Shown piece by piece: positions 20,567 through 30,182 of a stretch of 62,930 nt of DNA. The stretch's first letter is position 1; every line of letters starts with the position of its first letter. This stretch comes from Gammaproteobacteria bacterium (GTDB lineage: Bacteria; Pseudomonadota; Gammaproteobacteria; Steroidobacterales; Woeseiaceae): positions 1 to 62,930 of the forward strand of contig JAHEGH010000012.1 in assembly GCA_024639825.1 (NCBI GenBank), in the 5' to 3' direction. The position numbers and the translations under genes were made by a program. A model generated the notes under the pieces. It saw only the letters and a program-made list of their open reading frames with translations, was not told where the DNA came from and did no database searches.

Positions 20567-23230
20567 ATGACGGACAGCTTCGGCGCGCGCTCAGCGCTTG
20601 CAGTTGGTGGCAAGGATTACGAAATCTACCGACTCGACGCAGTCAAGGAAGGCCATGTAGACCGCCTTCCCTACTCACTCAAGATTCTGCTCGAAAACCT
20701 GCTGCGCCACGAGGACGGCCGCGACGTGACCCGCGACGACATCCTCGCACTGGCCAACTGGGACCCGACAGCGGCCCCAAGTACTGAAATCTCGTTTACG
20801 CCGGCACGCGTCGTCCTCCAGGACTTCACCGGCGTACCCGCCGTCGTAGACCTTGCCGCGATGCGCGACGCCGTCGTCAAGCTTGGCGGATCCGCTAAAG
20901 ACATCAATCCGCTGTCGCCGGCAGAGCTGGTCATCGACCACTCGGTACAGATCGATCACTACGGCGCCGCGAATGCGCTCGATCTCAATACGAAGATTGA
21001 ATTCCAGCGTAACAAGGAACGCTACTCTTTCCTCAAGTGGGGGCAGTCAGCGTTTGATAACTTCCGCGTCGTGCCGCCAAATACAGGCATTGTCCATCAG
21101 GTGAATCTCGAGTACCTGAGTCGCGTCGTTTTCGGCGTCGAAAAGAATGGCACGCTGTCGGCCTACCCGGACACAGTTGTAGGCACGGATTCGCACACAA
21201 CCATGATCAACGGTCTCGGCGTATTGGGCTGGGGCGTTGGCGGAATCGAGGCCGAAGCAGCGATGCTGGGCCAGCCGATCACCATGCTCATCCCTCATGT
21301 CATTGGATTCAAACTCAGCGGTAAACTCCGCGAAGGCACGACCGCGACCGATCTCGTACTGACCTGCACCGAGATGCTGCGTAATAAGGGCGTCGTCGGC
21401 AAGTTCGTCGAATTCTTTGGCGACGGCCTCGCCCAGCTGCCGCTGGCTGATCGCGCGACGCTTGGCAACATGGCGCCCGAATTCGGCTCGACCTGCGGCA
21501 TCTTTCCGATCGATGGCGAGACCATTCGCTACCTGAAACTTTCAGGCCGTGCTGACGCACAGTGCGATCTCATCGAAGCCTATGCCAAGGAACAGGGAAT
21601 ATGGCGCGAAGATGGCCAGCCCGATGCGCTGTACACCGATGTGCTCGAACTCGACCTCGGCGATGTCGAACCCAGCATTGCCGGTCCGAAGCGCCCACAG
21701 GATCGCATTGCGTTGAGCGCCGCCGCGGCGTCCTACGAGAAAATCCTGGCGGACACCGTCGCCAAACGCGAAACAGGCGGTAGCGGCATCGCGAATCTCG
21801 ACGGCGAAGATGTTGTCATCAACGACGGCTCGATTCTTATCGCCGCGATTACCAGTTGTACCAATACGTCCAACCCCGCCGTCATGCTGGCGGCAGGCCT
21901 CGTCGCACGCAACGCAGCGGCGAAAGGCCTGAAAGCCAAACCCTGGGTGAAGACCAGCCTGGCACCCGGATCACGTGTCGTTTCCGATTACCTCGAGAAA
22001 GCTGCGCTCATCGATGATCTCGAGAAAATTGGCTTTTACACGGTCGGCTACGGTTGCACGACCTGCATCGGCAACTCCGGGCCACTGAAGCCCGAGATCG
22101 CGGATGCGGTAACAGGCGGCAACGTCGTAGGTACGAGCGTCTTGTCGGGCAACCGTAATTTCGAGGGGCGTATCCACGCGCTCGTGCAGCACAACTTCCT
22201 CGCGTCACCGCCATTGGTTGTTGCGTACGCGATCGCCGGGAACATGAACGTTGATCTTTACAACGATCCGCTGGGTCAGGACCAGGACGGTAATGACGTC
22301 TACATGAAGGACATCTGGCCAACGCAACAGGAAATTCATGACGTGGTCGCAGCCAGCATTAACTCCGAAATGTTCCTGTCGAGCTATGGCAAGGTATTCG
22401 AGGGCGACGCCAACTGGCAACGCGTGGCTTCGCCAACGGGTGAAATCTATACCTGGGACGCCGACTCAACCTACGTGAAGAACCCGCCCTACTTCGAAGG
22501 CATGTCGAAGAAGACCACGCCTGTCAGCAACATCGAGGGGGCCAAGGTGCTCGCGCTGCTCGGCGATTCAGTCACGACTGACCACATTTCTCCGGCAGGC
22601 TCTATTGCCAAGGACAGCCCCGCTGCCGCTTACCTCGAGGCGCACGGCGTCAAACCAGCGGACTTTAACTCCTACGGTTCACGCCGCGGCAATCACGAAG
22701 TCATGATGCGTGGCACATTCGCCAACATTCGTCTGCGCAACCAGCTCGCCCCAGGGACTGAGGGCGGCTGGACCTGCCATCAGCCGAGCGGCGAACAGAT
22801 GTCGATCTTCGACGCGTCTGTGAAGTATCGCGAAGAAGGCACACCATTGGTCGTCATCGCGGGCAGCGAATACGGCACAGGCTCATCGCGCGACTGGGCC
22901 GCCAAGGGTACGGTGCTGCTCGGGGTGAAGGCGGTTATCGCCAAGAGCTTCGAGCGCATTCACCGGTCAAACCTGATCGGCATGGGCGTACTGCCCCTGC
23001 AGTTTCTCGAAGGGCAGGATGCAGAATCGCTGGAGCTCACCGGAACCGAGACGTTTGATATCAAGGGCCAGACCGATCCAAAGGCCAAAACCGTCAAAGT
23101 GACCGCGACGACGGTTGGCGGCCATACGACCACCTTTGAAGCCCTGGTTCGTATCGATACGCCGAAAGAACGTGACTATTATGAGAATGGCGGCATCCTG
23201 CACTACGTGCTGCGACAACTCGCCGCGTAA
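20567..23230 (+). CDS. acnA: Aconitate hydratase A
   Basis: Interconverts citrate and isocitrate using a [4Fe-4S] cluster. The 887-residue protein has the AcnA/IRP architecture rather than AcnB. Cluster ligands are Cys431 ([12 protein letters not shown]), Cys497 and Cys500 ([16 protein letters not shown]). The swivel domain carries [17 protein letters not shown] and the [20 protein letters not shown] tail. Ribosome site GGAGAA lies just ahead of ATG 20567. cobB starts 2 nt after the stop, so the two share a transcript. A TATAAT element and a palindrome lie upstream. Confidence 0.96.
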   Translation: MTDSFGARSALAVGGKDYEIYRLDAVKEGHVDRLPYSLKILLENLLRHEDGRDVTRDDILALANWDPTAAPSTEISFTPARVVLQDFTGVPAVVDLAAMRDAVVKLGGSAKDINPLSPAELVIDHSVQIDHYGAANALDLNTKIEFQRNKERYSFLKWGQSAFDNFRVVPPNTGIVHQVNLEYLSRVVFGVEKNGTLSAYPDTVVGTDSHTTMINGLGVLGWGVGGIEAEAAMLGQPITMLIPHVIGFKLSGKLREGTTATDLVLTCTEMLRNKGVVGKFVEFFGDGLAQLPLADRATLGNMAPEFGSTCGIFPIDGETIRYLKLSGRADAQCDLIEAYAKEQGIWREDGQPDALYTDVLELDLGDVEPSIAGPKRPQDRIALSAAAASYEKILADTVAKRETGGSGIANLDGEDVVINDGSILIAAITSCTNTSNPAVMLAAGLVARNAAAKGLKAKPWVKTSLAPGSRVVSDYLEKAALIDDLEKIGFYTVGYGCTTCIGNSGPLKPEIADAVTGGNVVGTSVLSGNRNFEGRIHALVQHNFLASPPLVVAYAIAGNMNVDLYNDPLGQDQDGNDVYMKDIWPTQQEIHDVVAASINSEMFLSSYGKVFEGDANWQRVASPTGEIYTWDADSTYVKNPPYFEGMSKKTTPVSNIEGAKVLALLGDSVTTDHISPAGSIAKDSPAAAYLEAHGVKPADFNSYGSRRGNHEVMMRGTFANIRLRNQLAPGTEGGWTCHQPSGEQMSIFDASVKYREEGTPLVVIAGSEYGTGSSRDWAAKGTVLLGVKAVIAKSFERIHRSNLIGMGVLPLQFLEGQDAESLELTGTETFDIKGQTDPKAKTVKVTATTVGGHTTTFEALVRIDTPKERDYYENGGILHYVLRQLAA

Positions 23231-23232
23231 GC

Positions 23233-23973
23233 ATGACAGCAAACTGTGACATCCCGGACGCGCTCATCGCAGCGCTTCGGGATGCACGTCATGTCTGCAT
23301 ACTCACCGGCGCCGGCGTATCGGCTGAGAGCGGCGTACCGACCTTTCGGGAGGCTCAGGACGGCTTGTGGGCAAAGTACGACCCCCACGACCTTGCGACG
23401 CCGGATGCGTTTCTTGCCGATCCTGAGCTGGTCTGGCGCTGGTACCGCTGGCGCCGGGACATCGTTGCGGAGGCCGAACCGAACCCGGGCCACCATGCAA
23501 TCGCGCGACTCGCAGACCTTGTCCCTCGCCTCACCCTGGTAACGCAAAACGTGGACAACATGCACCAGCGCGCCGGCAGCTGCGATGTCATCGAGTTTCA
23601 CGGCAATATTTTCGAGGACCGTTGCTTCGCGGACGGTTCCTTACAGGTCGGTGACGAAACGACTGCCGTGCCGCTGTGCAATGAGTGTGGCAACAAACTG
23701 CGCCCCGGCGTCGTCTGGTTTGGAGAGTCGATTCCGGAGCGCGCGCTCCACGAGTCCTGCGCCGCGGCCGCGGACTGCGATGTATTCCTGTCGATTGGTA
23801 CATCGTCACTGGTTTATCCGGCGGCCGGCCTTGCCGATCTTGCAAAACAGAACGGCGCGATGGTTGCAGAGGTCAACCCCAACCCAACCATGAATGCCCA
23901 CAGCTTCGACTACGCGCTCACCGGAAACTCGGGGGTCGTTATGCCGGAACTGATAAACTGTTTGACCGTCTAA
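23233..23973 (+). CDS. cobB: NAD-dependent protein deacylase, sirtuin CobB class
   Basis: Removes acyl groups from protein lysines using NAD. The 246-residue protein has the NAD pocket LTGAGVSAESGVPTFR (25-39), VTQNVDNMHQRAGS, and catalytic His123 in IEFHGNIFEDR. Tyr71 and Arg74 (WYRWRR) are the residues that in class III sirtuins bind negatively charged acyl groups, so desuccinylase or demalonylase activity is likely. Only Cys131, Cys149 and Cys152 are seen at the zinc site; E. coli CobB likewise lacks one Cys of the first pair. Placement 2 nt behind acnA suggests control of TCA-enzyme acylation, which is an inference. Confidence 0.93.
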   Translation: MTANCDIPDALIAALRDARHVCILTGAGVSAESGVPTFREAQDGLWAKYDPHDLATPDAFLADPELVWRWYRWRRDIVAEAEPNPGHHAIARLADLVPRLTLVTQNVDNMHQRAGSCDVIEFHGNIFEDRCFADGSLQVGDETTAVPLCNECGNKLRPGVVWFGESIPERALHESCAAAADCDVFLSIGTSSLVYPAAGLADLAKQNGAMVAEVNPNPTMNAHSFDYALTGNSGVVMPELINCLTV

Positions 23974-24003
23974 ACATCCAGCCAGATAACGGAAGCAAGA
24001 GCG

Positions 24004-24999
24004 ATGGAACGATCAGCCACAAGCATTCTCTCCGCAGCTAAGTGGAGCAAAATTACCCTTTGGACCGTCGGAGTCTTTCTCCTGCTTATGCTTGTCATCG
24101 GCTTCTGGGCTTCGCGCGAGCCTGACATTTTCTGGGTGCAACGCTCTGCCGAGCCGGAGTCCGCCGTTGTAGGCTACGCGACGGTGGACACATTGATACG
24201 GGTCGCCGAAACGCTGCAGGACAAGAACGGTGGCTATCTCACGAACGATAAGCTGCCCCCGTTTCTGCTGCTCGACAACATCCCGAGCTGGGAGCTGGGT
24301 GTTATCAACCAGATGCAGGATCTCGGGCGCGTCATGCGTGATCACTATACGCGCAGCCAATCACAATCCAAGGCAGACCTGGATGTCGCCGACGGTGCGC
24401 CGAAGTTCTTTTATGACAATGACTCATGGGTATTTCCGACGACTGAATCGGAGTATCGGAACGGCGTGAAGGCCTTTACCCGCTATCGCGATCGACTCGC
24501 CTCGGGAGACCCCGACACACAGTTTTATGCACGCGCCGACAATCTGCGGGAGTGGTTGTCGCAGGTTGAGATGCGCCTTGGCGACCTTACGCGGCGCCTC
24601 GGCAATAGCGTCGCCAGGACCCGCATCAATGACGATCTTGCCGGCGATGCCGCAGCTGAAGCGTCCGGCGCGCAACCCGATACATTCAACGTGCGCACTT
24701 CCTGGTGGCAGACTGACAACATCTTCTTTGAAGCCCGCGGAGCGTCCTGGGCACTCGTGCACTTCTTTCGCGCAGCGGAATTCGATTTTGCGCTGGTGCT
24801 GGAGGACAAGAACGCTGAAACCAGTGTACGCCAGATAATTCGTGAACTTGAGGCGAGTCTCGATCCGCTCCGCTCACCGATGATCCTGAACGGCGGTGGT
24901 TATGGTCTGACGGCGAATCACTCGCTGGTTATGGCCAATTATCTCGCGCGCGCCAACGCCGCAGTCATCAATTTGCGCGAGTTGCTAGACCAGGGTTAG
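24004..24999 (+). CDS. DUF2333 family inner-membrane protein
   Basis: A 331-residue protein with one N-terminal membrane helix (about 17-37) and a long, mainly helical periplasmic domain. Family features include EPDIFWVQ after the helix, NGGYLTNDKLPPFLLLDNIPSWELG and WVFPTTESEYRNG. The function of DUF2333 is not established. It follows cobB by 30 nt in the same direction and is probably the last gene of the acnA-cobB transcript. The TAG stop merges with the left arm of a 19-bp inverted repeat. Confidence 0.85.
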   Translation: MERSATSILSAAKWSKITLWTVGVFLLLMLVIGFWASREPDIFWVQRSAEPESAVVGYATVDTLIRVAETLQDKNGGYLTNDKLPPFLLLDNIPSWELGVINQMQDLGRVMRDHYTRSQSQSKADLDVADGAPKFFYDNDSWVFPTTESEYRNGVKAFTRYRDRLASGDPDTQFYARADNLREWLSQVEMRLGDLTRRLGNSVARTRINDDLAGDAAAEASGAQPDTFNVRTSWWQTDNIFFEARGASWALVHFFRAAEFDFALVLEDKNAETSVRQIIRELEASLDPLRSPMILNGGGYGLTANHSLVMANYLARANAAVINLRELLDQG

Positions 25000-25152
25000 C
25001 GTCCTGCCCTGCAAGTAGGTCGACTATCAGCAAGGCTGCTCGGGCGTTCGCCGCGGCACGAGAGCGCAGGGCTGGCCATTCCCTTCGGACTGCGCCTTGT
25101 CTTGGCTAAATTGCGGGGCTCTGGTGCACAACATACTTGCAGGGCAGGACGC
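24999..25152. repeat. 154-bp element bounded by perfect 19-bp inverted repeats
   Basis: The left arm 24999-25017 (GCGTCCTGCCCTGCAAGTA) is exactly complementary to the right arm 25134-25152. The 116-bp interior contains no gene; it includes GCGCAG/CTGCGC pairing and is GC-rich. No target-site duplication is visible at the edges (ggtta versus gaatc). It could be a miniature inverted-repeat element or a long RNA stem closing the upstream transcript before the riboswitch region. This entry and the riboswitch account for most of the 411-bp gene-free stretch 25000-25410. Confidence 0.6.
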
Positions 25153-25211
25153 GAATCAGGCACTATCTCTCACGAATTCGCAAGGTGACGTTTGGCGTAT
25201 CACGCCAGACG

Positions 25212-25360
25212 TTTAATCGGGAAGACGGTGCGTCGCGAAGACAATCCCGTCACTGCCCCCGCAACGGTGAATGAGTTCATCGATCATCGAGCCACTGCGC
25301 AGACCGCGTGGGAAGGCGATCGAAAGGCCAAAAGCCACTCATGAGTCCGGAGACCGGCCC
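25212..25360 (+). ncRNA. Cobalamin riboswitch
   Basis: The conserved core blocks occur in the right order: AATCGGGAA with GGTGCG near 25215-25232, TCCCGTCACTGCCCCCGCAA around 25245-25265, GCCACTG at 25291, GGGAAGGCGA at 25310, and the B12-box end AGCCACTC...GAGTCCGGAGACCGGCC at 25333-25359. It lies about 50 bp ahead of a TonB-dependent receptor gene, the classical arrangement for btuB. Just upstream, 25188-25212 forms an 11-bp hairpin with one T.G pair. Just downstream, CGCGTC (25382) pairs with GACGCG (25394), ending at the GGGGGA ribosome site of btuB. This suggests control of translation initiation. Confidence 0.92.
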
Positions 25361-25410
25361 TGCGACGAACCCACTTTCGATCGCGTCGGGGAAGACGCGG
25401 GGGATAGATA

Positions 25411-27318
25411 ATGAAGAACCATTTCGCCATCCTGGCTGCCATCGGCGCCAGCTGTGCTGCGCTTCCTGCCTTCGCGGTATCCGACGAAGAAAGCCTGGAC
25501 CAGATTATCGTCACCGGCTCACGCACCCCTGTTTCAATCAATTCGGTCGGCAGCGCGGTCACGGTAATTTCACGGGATGACATTGAACGCCGCCAGGCAC
25601 GATATGTATCGGATCTATTGCGCACCGTTCCCGGCTTTTCGGTCAGCCACTCGGGCGTCGCAGGATCGCAGACGCAAGTCCGCGTTCGCGGTGCTGAGGC
25701 CAACCATGTGCTCGTCCTCATCGATGGCGTGCGAGCCAACGATCCTGCAACGGGCGACGAATTCCGTTGGGAGTTTTTGACGACGGCCAACATTGAACGT
25801 ATTGAGATCGTGCGCGGTCCGCAAAGTGCCCTCTGGGGCAGCGATGCTGTCGCCGGCGTTGTGCACATCATTACGCAGTCTGGTGGATCACAGTCACGAA
25901 TGGGCGGCTATGTTGAAGCAGGTTCGCTGAATTCTCTTAACACGGCACTGAATGGCAACTTTGGCAACGAGAACTGGAGCGTAAATCTCAGTGCCGAGCG
26001 CCTGGAAACAGACGGTGGCAATATCTCGCGTTCCGGCGCTGAGGATGACAACTCTGACGCCACGACGGGATCGTTGAGTGCCTCCTTCCAGGCGTCAGAG
26101 AGCCTCGCCTTCACGTTCGGTGCCCGCGCTGTTGATTCGTACTCACAGTACGACAACGTGGACTACATCGTTACCGGCCTGCCATCCGACTCCGATGTCG
26201 CTCTCGAGACGAGACAAAATTACGTGCAGGTAGGCAGCACCATCGGTAACAGCAAATCACGCATGAAACACCATTTCGCCGTGCGCTATTTCGACAGCGA
26301 GAATCGAAACCTGGCAAACGGCGTGGAAGATGTAACCGCCCTCTCTGATCGCACCACGCTCGCGTACCAGGCCGATATCTCGCTGGGTGACGATGTCCTG
26401 TCACTGGCGGTCGAACACGAGGAAACCACTTTTGAACAACGTGGGCCCGTTGGCTTTGGCGACCCGAACCAGCTGCAGGAGCTGGATGTCTCCAGCGTGG
26501 TCGCAGACTATCAGGCACACATCGGCGACAGCGTGACGTGGCTGGCCAGCGCGCGCTTTGATGACAACAGCATGTTTGACGACGCGGTCACGGGACGGTT
26601 GTCTCTGAGCTGGAGTCTCAACGATGCGACCCGCCTGCGCGGCAATATTGGCACCGGCCGCAAGAACCCGACGTTCATCGAGCTGTTTGGCTATTTTCCG
26701 GGGCAGTTCTCCAGTAATCCGAATCTCGAACCCGAACAGTCCACCTCTTTCGACCTGGGTGTTGAACGCCAGGTGAGTGACGCACTAAACGTCCAGCTAA
26801 GCCTGTTCAAACAGGATCTCGAAAACGAGATCAATGGTTTCGTATTTGATCCTGTTACGTTCCTGTCAACGGCAGAGAACATGCCCGGAACAAGCAAGCG
26901 CGAAGGCCTTGAGCTTGCCGCCCGCTGGGACGTATCCGAGCACCTGGGCCTGAATGCGAGCTACACCTATATTGATTCTACGTCTGAAAACCTGCGTGAG
27001 GTCCGACGTCCGCGCCACTCCGGGCACGTCGAATTTGACTATGGATTCAAGGATGGCCAGGGGCGAATTGCCCTTACCGCCGCCTACGGCGGTACCCGCA
27101 CCGACACTTTCTTCCCCCCATGGCCGAATCCTCCTGAGGTCGTGACGCTGGGTAACCACTGGCTCGCGGACCTCACGGCCCAGTACCGCATTACGGAAAG
27201 CACCAAAATATTCGCCCGTGCAAGCAATCTGCTCGATACGGACTATGAGCAGGTTTACGGCTACAACACGCCGGGGCGTGCCGCGTATGCCGGCGTGCAG
27301 GTTACGTTCGGCCGGTGA
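25411..27318 (+). CDS. btuB: TonB-dependent vitamin B12 receptor
   Basis: Outer-membrane active transporter for cobalamin. The 635-residue protein has a signal peptide (about 1-22), a TonB box DQIIVTGSR at about 30-38, a plug domain (IERRQARYVSDLLRTVPGFS, VRVRGAEANHVLVLIDGVR, IERIEIVRGPQSALWGSDAV) and a 22-strand barrel to the end. The riboswitch directly upstream and the BtuB-like plug support B12 as ligand over siderophores. GGGGGA gives a strong ribosome site. It is the only gene downstream of the riboswitch on this strand. The BtuCDF inner-membrane importer is not in the window. Confidence 0.92.
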   Translation: MKNHFAILAAIGASCAALPAFAVSDEESLDQIIVTGSRTPVSINSVGSAVTVISRDDIERRQARYVSDLLRTVPGFSVSHSGVAGSQTQVRVRGAEANHVLVLIDGVRANDPATGDEFRWEFLTTANIERIEIVRGPQSALWGSDAVAGVVHIITQSGGSQSRMGGYVEAGSLNSLNTALNGNFGNENWSVNLSAERLETDGGNISRSGAEDDNSDATTGSLSASFQASESLAFTFGARAVDSYSQYDNVDYIVTGLPSDSDVALETRQNYVQVGSTIGNSKSRMKHHFAVRYFDSENRNLANGVEDVTALSDRTTLAYQADISLGDDVLSLAVEHEETTFEQRGPVGFGDPNQLQELDVSSVVADYQAHIGDSVTWLASARFDDNSMFDDAVTGRLSLSWSLNDATRLRGNIGTGRKNPTFIELFGYFPGQFSSNPNLEPEQSTSFDLGVERQVSDALNVQLSLFKQDLENEINGFVFDPVTFLSTAENMPGTSKREGLELAARWDVSEHLGLNASYTYIDSTSENLREVRRPRHSGHVEFDYGFKDGQGRIALTAAYGGTRTDTFFPPWPNPPEVVTLGNHWLADLTAQYRITESTKIFARASNLLDTDYEQVYGYNTPGRAAYAGVQVTFGR

Positions 27319-27321
27319 CCC

Positions 27322-28086
27322 TTATGGAGCCCGACCCTTGTCAGACATGACGAGACCGGCCAACAGTGCGACGGCTGCCATACTCCAGACGATGACGGCG
27401 CCGGTGGGAAGATCGAGCACCAGTGATAGGATGATGCCCAGCAGATAGGCGACGCCACCGACGACGTAGCCGGCGACCAGCCGATTACCGCGCCGGATAC
27501 CCGTGGTTGCCAAGGCCGGAATGATGAGGCTTGCGAATACGAGGTAGATACCCACAATTTGTACCGAAGCCGTCACCACTATCGCAAATATCGGGTAGAA
27601 ATTGATGGCCCTGGCTCGTGCGCCAAACCAGAACCACGCTCCCAGTACCATGGCGGACAGCACGGCAATCGGCAATAACGAAGACCACGTTTGCCACAGA
27701 ATCTGGCCGACCAGCAGTTCCTTGAGATGCTCACTACCGTGCGGGTTGCCAGCCAGCAGCAGGATGCCGCCGGTCGCTGCGAGGATGAACAGGATTCCGA
27801 TCAGCGGTTCCTGAATAGCCGGCCAGCGTTTTTCGGTCCAGCTCAGGCCTGCGGCAGCCAGCAGCGCGGCACTCACCGCCGCAAGCTGCACCTCGATACC
27901 GTCATGGTCCCAATCCATTGCGTAGGCAGCAATCACACCCAGGCCGGCGACTTGTGCGATCGCCAGATCGATAAAGATGATGCCTCGCTTCAACACTTCC
28001 TGACCGAGCGGCACGTGCGTACTCAACACCAGCAAGCCCGCAGCAAATGCTGGCCCGATAATGGTCCAGTCAATGAAATCAGGCAT
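27322..28086 (-). CDS. Zinc/manganese-type ABC transporter permease (ZnuB-like)
   Basis: A 254-residue polytopic inner-membrane protein of the ABC-3 (ZnuB/MntB/SitC) family, with about eight membrane helices. It begins MPDFIDWTIIGPAFAAGLLV, has the FIDLAIAQVAGLGV and ASLIIPALAT family segments, and ends in a basic tail. The start at ATG 28086 overlaps the upstream binding-protein gene by 8 bp. The family imports Zn, Mn or Fe; the choice cannot be made from the permease alone. No ATP-binding partner is encoded in this operon, which is unusual. It is convergent with btuB, with only 3 bp between stops. Confidence 0.88.
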   Translation of the reverse strand: MPDFIDWTIIGPAFAAGLLVLSTHVPLGQEVLKRGIIFIDLAIAQVAGLGVIAAYAMDWDHDGIEVQLAAVSAALLAAAGLSWTEKRWPAIQEPLIGILFILAATGGILLLAGNPHGSEHLKELLVGQILWQTWSSLLPIAVLSAMVLGAWFWFGARARAINFYPIFAIVVTASVQIVGIYLVFASLIIPALATTGIRRGNRLVAGYVVGGVAYLLGIILSLVLDLPTGAVIVWSMAAVALLAGLVMSDKGRAP

Positions 28087-28981
28087 CGTCCATCGCCTCT
28101 GTGAGGCGCAGGATAATGTCGTCGAACAGTGAGAAAAGATCCGTCGCACCGTCGGTGCCACCCACGGTCAAGGGCAGCACAATGGCCGGAATGCTGGTCC
28201 GTTCGGACAGCCACTCCGACGATTTTCCATGTTGATAAGGCGCGCGAATAATCACGTCCGCCCCGCCTTCCGAGAATTGTGACGTCAGCTGACTCAGGTG
28301 GGCGGCCGTTGGTGGCAAGCCCGGAACCGCCTCGAGGTTTGCGACCTCCTCAATGCCGAGCCAGTCGAGAAGGTACACCCATGATTTGTGATGCGTTATC
28401 GCCCGCTTACCTCTCAGGCTCGCCGCCGCCGCTTCCCAGCGCGCCATCGAGGCCTCCCATTTAACGAGAAAATTATTTAAGTTCTCATCATAAATGTTTG
28501 TATTATCAGGATTAAGCTTTGACAGTCTGGCACTTAGCGCGCGTGCTACATCCATCATGTTATGCGGGTTCACCTGGATGTGCGGATTACCTTGCGGGTG
28601 GATATCGCCTTTGCTGCGGTCCACATTGGCCGTAGCACCGACGCGAAGGACGAAACTGCTGGCCTCCATATAGCCATCCGTGCCCGGCAAAACCTTGCGA
28701 TTGTTCGCCTTTTGCAGGAGCGCGGGCAACCAGCCGATCTCCAGTTGTGCGCCGCTGCAGATGACGAGGTCCGCGTTACGCACCTTTGCGATCAGACTGG
28801 GTCTTGCCTGGATGTAGTGCGGATCCTGCAGCGCTGTCGTCGCGCTGAAGCTGTCGACCAGGTCCCCGCCGATTTCGTCCGCCAGTGCCGCCCACTCAGC
28901 CTCGCATGCGAATACGCGGGTCTCGGCATGCACAGCGAAAGGCAGCGTGCACAGGATGACTGCTGTGATCAGCTTGTTCAT
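28079..28981 (-). CDS. Periplasmic metal-binding protein of an ABC importer (ZnuA-like)
   Basis: A 300-residue cluster A-I binding protein with a signal peptide (about 1-19). Candidate metal ligands match the ZnuA pattern: His55 (QDPHYIQARP), His134 (GNPHIQVNPHN) and His197 or His198 (RAITHHKSW). The acidic fourth ligand is not obvious; a His (about 251, APYQHGKSS) lies in that area. The His-rich flexible loop of E. coli ZnuA is absent. Zn is the most likely metal because the ligand set is His-dominated; Mn is possible. It lies between the barrel gene (9 nt) and the permease gene (8-bp overlap). Confidence 0.88.
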   Translation of the reverse strand: MNKLITAVILCTLPFAVHAETRVFACEAEWAALADEIGGDLVDSFSATTALQDPHYIQARPSLIAKVRNADLVICSGAQLEIGWLPALLQKANNRKVLPGTDGYMEASSFVLRVGATANVDRSKGDIHPQGNPHIQVNPHNMMDVARALSARLSKLNPDNTNIYDENLNNFLVKWEASMARWEAAAASLRGKRAITHHKSWVYLLDWLGIEEVANLEAVPGLPPTAAHLSQLTSQFSEGGADVIIRAPYQHGKSSEWLSERTSIPAIVLPLTVGGTDGATDLFSLFDDIILRLTEAMDDA

Positions 28982-28990
28982 GACACTTTC

Positions 28991-30133
28991 CTAGAATGAA
29001 TGCGCGCCATGGGCGCCGATGCTGTGGATATACTGTAGCCCCCATTCATTGCGATTCTCTACCCCGGTTTGATCCTGAGTAAACTGCATACGCAAGCGGC
29101 TGAACTCGCTGTTCGACCAGTCGAACATGACACTGTAGCGCCGTGGATCGTCTGCATCAGTCTGCAGGCCGTCCGCGCGTGCCCCGAAACGCCAGCGTTC
29201 GAAAGGCTGGTAAACGGCCTGCGCATACCAGCCGCCGTCGATGCCAATATCGCCATAGTCGAAGTACTCCGTCTGGAAGATGAGGTTTCGGTCCTTCCAG
29301 TTACCGTCAGGCGACCACTTCCAGACGAAGTGCGCACCGGTGAGCGACGCCATAGTGTCGCGCTCGAGGTACGAGGCCCCGGCCAGCCAGCTACCCCCGG
29401 ACCCGACGTCTCCACCGACGTTGGCAAACAGGGTACTCGCCGCCAGGCCGGAGGGGTCGCCCTCGCCCTGGAGGATCTCTCCACCCAGCTCCATGTATAG
29501 ATCGGTCGGCGCGAGCCAGGTCAGGCGGACGCCGTTATCCATGTAACGACCGTCAAAGAACGCCTGGTACGGGAGCGGCAGATCCGCGAAATCCCATTGA
29601 TGCGAATGCTTGGCATTCAGGTATCCGAAGTCCGATGCAATACGCCCGAAGCGCGCGCCGAAACCCGCAGGCAAGGCGGTCGTTTCAACCCACGCTTCCT
29701 CGATCTCCAGTTCAGACGCACCATCCTCGAAGGCAAGCGCCGCTGTCAGGTAAGCCGCGAACTTGTCGTCGACGTTGGCATTCATGATGAGCTCCGTCTC
29801 ACCGACCGCGAACCCTTCGCTCTCAACGCCTGGCCCATCGACGCCCCACAATGTGCCCTGGAATACGACGCCAATGGCCGGATTGAAGGCCGCATTGCCG
29901 CTGCTTTGTGCCTGCGGAAGCGATGTTGACTGGGCTGCATAGCCGGCCTGTGCGGCATTTTGTTCCGCGACGGCAAGTCGACGTTCGAGTTCCGCGATAC
30001 GATCGTCGTAGTCCGCGCGCAGCTCGTCGATAGCAGCACGCAGTAATTCGATGTCATTGTCCTCCGCCGCACCGGCAGCAGGAGCGAATAAAGTCAGCGC
30101 GATCAGCGCGCCTGGTAAAGAAACGATACGCAT
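28991..30133 (-). CDS. Outer-membrane porin-like barrel with N-terminal coiled coil
   Basis: A 380-residue exported protein: signal peptide (about 1-22), a heptad-like coiled coil (about 27-58, with IDELRADYDDRIAELERRLA), a short linker rich in Gln and Ser, then a barrel of about 300 residues ending in a C-terminal Phe, the BAM recognition residue. The coiled coil plus barrel resembles trimeric DcaP-type or phosphate-selective porins. Its place at the front of a binding protein-permease operon suggests a dedicated outer-membrane entry route for the same metal. The substrate is an inference; the barrel prediction is solid. Confidence 0.75.
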   Translation of the reverse strand: MRIVSLPGALIALTLFAPAAGAAEDNDIELLRAAIDELRADYDDRIAELERRLAVAEQNAAQAGYAAQSTSLPQAQSSGNAAFNPAIGVVFQGTLWGVDGPGVESEGFAVGETELIMNANVDDKFAAYLTAALAFEDGASELEIEEAWVETTALPAGFGARFGRIASDFGYLNAKHSHQWDFADLPLPYQAFFDGRYMDNGVRLTWLAPTDLYMELGGEILQGEGDPSGLAASTLFANVGGDVGSGGSWLAGASYLERDTMASLTGAHFVWKWSPDGNWKDRNLIFQTEYFDYGDIGIDGGWYAQAVYQPFERWRFGARADGLQTDADDPRRYSVMFDWSNSEFSRLRMQFTQDQTGVENRNEWGLQYIHSIGAHGAHSF

Positions 30134-30182
30134 CGCATCGCCCTCCCATTGATCAAACTAGAAAAAGGAATGTTCGTGCTTT

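Noticed and set aside
24999..25152. Integron attC site or cassette
   Set aside because: Left-edge GTTAGC looked suggestive, but no matching RYYYAAC partner, no cassette gene and no integrase are present.
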